Positions 30,091 to 31,817 of a stretch of DNA of 31,817 bases are shown piece by piece. The notes under the pieces are model-generated. The model saw only the letters and a list, made by a program, of their open reading frames with translations, was not told where the DNA came from and did no database searches. The translations under genes were made by a program, and so were the position numbers. Source of the DNA: Perkinsus marinus ATCC 50983 (Eukaryota > Perkinsozoa > Perkinsida > Perkinsidae). Where the stretch lies: positions 1 through 31,817 of the forward strand of contig NW_003201290.1 in assembly GCF_000006405.1 (NCBI RefSeq). The letters are read 5' to 3'. The number at the start of each line of letters is the position of its first letter. Position 1 is the stretch's first letter.

Positions 30091-31817
30091 CATTGGGGCG
30101 AGTGACGAATATGTGTACTCGGGACGCTGTCCAACTTCTAGAGGTGTACTGATCCAGAAGAACCAGTCAGGACACTCGACCTTATGCGAGCCGAGGTGGC
30201 AAGGCTTCGAGCTGAAAATCGTGGTTTCCAATCGAAGAATCTTGCTTTGGAGCGAATGCTTGGCAAGATGACTGCCAACAGTAGGCAGAGGCATTCATCA
30301 CTCTCGACTGGAAAGGAGTCTTTGCCAGTAATTGCTGTTTCCAAAGGGGGGAGGGTAATAATCTACCATTAGAGTCTCAGCTCGTTGGTGTCTCCAGCAT
30401 CGTATTCGTCGTCGGCCCAAGCACCATCATGTGGCAAGTATAGTACTCTGAGCCTGCCTCCTGTACCCAACAAGTACAGACCACATCGTGTGATGAACAT
30501 CCCCACGGGGCACGGCACGAGATCGTTGGGCTGGAGGACTCCCCATAGGTAAGGGCTTGTGCTTAGTGATTATCAGGACGTGCTATTGGCAGTTACTCGT
30601 ATGCCCAGCGGTCGGACCTAGATGCGGCATGGTCATCGGGCTCGGACTCTGAACCCTCTAGCTACTATAGCGGAAGTGTTATAAAACCACAGGTAGGGAA
30701 GGCGGCCTCTATATCGACCTGGTTGTAATTCTCGTAGTCGCTCTCGGTGAAGGGCATCAGGACGAGAGTGAAACTCAGACCAGTTGTTGAAAGGATCCTC
30801 GGGGATCTGGAGAGGAGGAGCCCGAATCAATGGCGATGTAAATTCAGTGTGGGGCCCCGGCCAATAGGTACGTGTATGGGCGGCCGTACGTCGCCTGAGG
30901 TGGTCGCAGATGGTGATGGGGACATGAGTGATGTGGCAACCGACGAGATGATAGGGAATGAGCAGTTATTAGAATCTCCACTGAAGGAAGCCGATAACCT
31001 TCCTCTATGGCAACGACTGCGGACACATCGGGCCGAGACGAGACTTCAGGGATTGCCGTTGGTCACTTCTTCTGAGGGGACGCCTCGTGAAGAGCTACCT
31101 ATTGGTGGTGGGGTAGAGGAGAGCAGAATGAGTGAGGACTCACTCCTTGATTGGCCAAGGTAGGGAGCTGTAGTCGAGGCTAGGTTAATGGGACCGTAAT
31201 TGTAGGGGTCACGCTGGACCACAAGAACAGGCTCTTAGGAGATCTTCAATAGGAAGCAGCGTTCAAAGTGACGGAATAGGGCTCGGACCAGACGTAGAGC
31301 CTTGGCGGCAGTCTCCTAGGATAGAGGAGTGTGCCCTCATACAAGATTCTTTAGATGTCGCTATGAGCAGGCTACTTCGACGGTGATGGTGTGGGTGAAA
31401 GCATGTACCATGCATACCTGGCTGGCTGTAGCTTATTTCACTTCTTTCCTATCCACGAATCGTGGATAGTATTGTTCAGTTGTGGGGATGGTGCCGGGCA
31501 CCCGCCCTCTGGGGTCCTTAGGTTTCCTTTCACTCTATGGCCTTACTGTTACGGCGTGTCAGGGGTGCCCTCTTTCCCAAAGTTTGTACGCCTACGTACT
31601 GGGCGATGTCGGTTCGGCGATCGTTTTGTTTCGAGAAAAAGCGAACCTTTATATTCAAGGAGGCAAAACCTCTGGAGAACACTGAAAGGCTACGAGGGGA
31701 AGGTGATAACCCTAGAAGCTTGATAATGCTCGCGGAAATTTCTTGGGCAGATCCCGAAGAGCATTGGCCACCGGGAAATAGAGCCGGGGATCTGCAGTTG
31801 CCCTCCGAATTGAATAG
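30091..31817 (+). pseudogene. Direct repeat copy 2: kinesin tail region without motor
   Basis: Matches 16,472-18,227 in the same orientation, starting sharply at CATTGGGGCGAGTGACG and running off the window. The coiled-coil exon (30172 onwards), the [13 protein letters not shown] exon, the exon at 30,760-31,163 and the [12 protein letters not shown] exon near 31,640 all stay open. The sequence before 30,091 has no kinesin motor. It is therefore a partial duplicate lacking its 5' half, unless upstream DNA supplies a new first exon. Open exons and low divergence suggest a recent event. Near 31450-31468 it contains a 19-bp palindrome (TATCCACGAATCGTGGATA) not present in copy 1. Confidence 0.8.

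Noticed and set aside
1-31817. CRISPR arrays, rRNA or tRNA genes, bacterial operons
   Set aside because: No regularly spaced repeat array, no conserved rRNA stretch and no cloverleaf was noticed; gene structure with introns argues for a eukaryote.

Overview
The window looks like nuclear DNA of a protist, most likely an alveolate of the Perkinsus type. This is inference from three things: near-balanced base composition, host genes cut by very short GT-AG introns (mostly 38-59 nt), and dense LTR retroelements. No rRNA, tRNA or organelle gene was seen, so the taxon is not proven.

Layout. (1) 1 to about 11,040, plus strand: a BEL/Pao LTR retrotransposon that looks whole in its coding part, with a 2,732-codon Gag-Pol frame and an unrelated downstream frame of about 558 codons. 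Its 5' LTR lies outside the window and its 3' limit is unresolved. (2) 11,361-12,561: non-coding, with a cluster of GATTCA words. (3) 12,562-14,588, plus: a multi-exon gene for an OSCP1/NOR1-family protein. (4) 14,690 to about 18,660, plus: a kinesin with a complete N-terminal motor domain read across ten short exons, followed by a coiled coil and an unrecognised tail. (5) 19,086-20,345: coding-like pieces with no recognised product. (6) 21,581-26,404, minus: a broken LTR retrotransposon fossil, split in its reverse transcriptase by a 1,041-bp non-autonomous hAT element with 19-bp inverted termini and an 8-bp target duplication. (7) 26,562-27,056: a large inverted repeat and a plus-strand integrase C-terminal remnant. 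(8) 27,895-29,168, plus: a GNAT acetyltransferase gene with an N-terminal signal or anchor segment. (9) 30,091-31,817 (window end): a direct second copy of the kinesin tail region (first copy 16,472-18,227), without the motor.

OSCP1 proteins are linked to cilia, and the kinesin gene starts only 101 bp after the OSCP1 stop on the same strand. The pair may therefore be a flagellar neighbourhood. The tail duplication begins inside a kinesin intron and lies on the other side of the retroelement-rich block. None of the host genes is visible as one long open frame. They were recovered by following reading phase across short introns, and all splice sites are predictions by eye.
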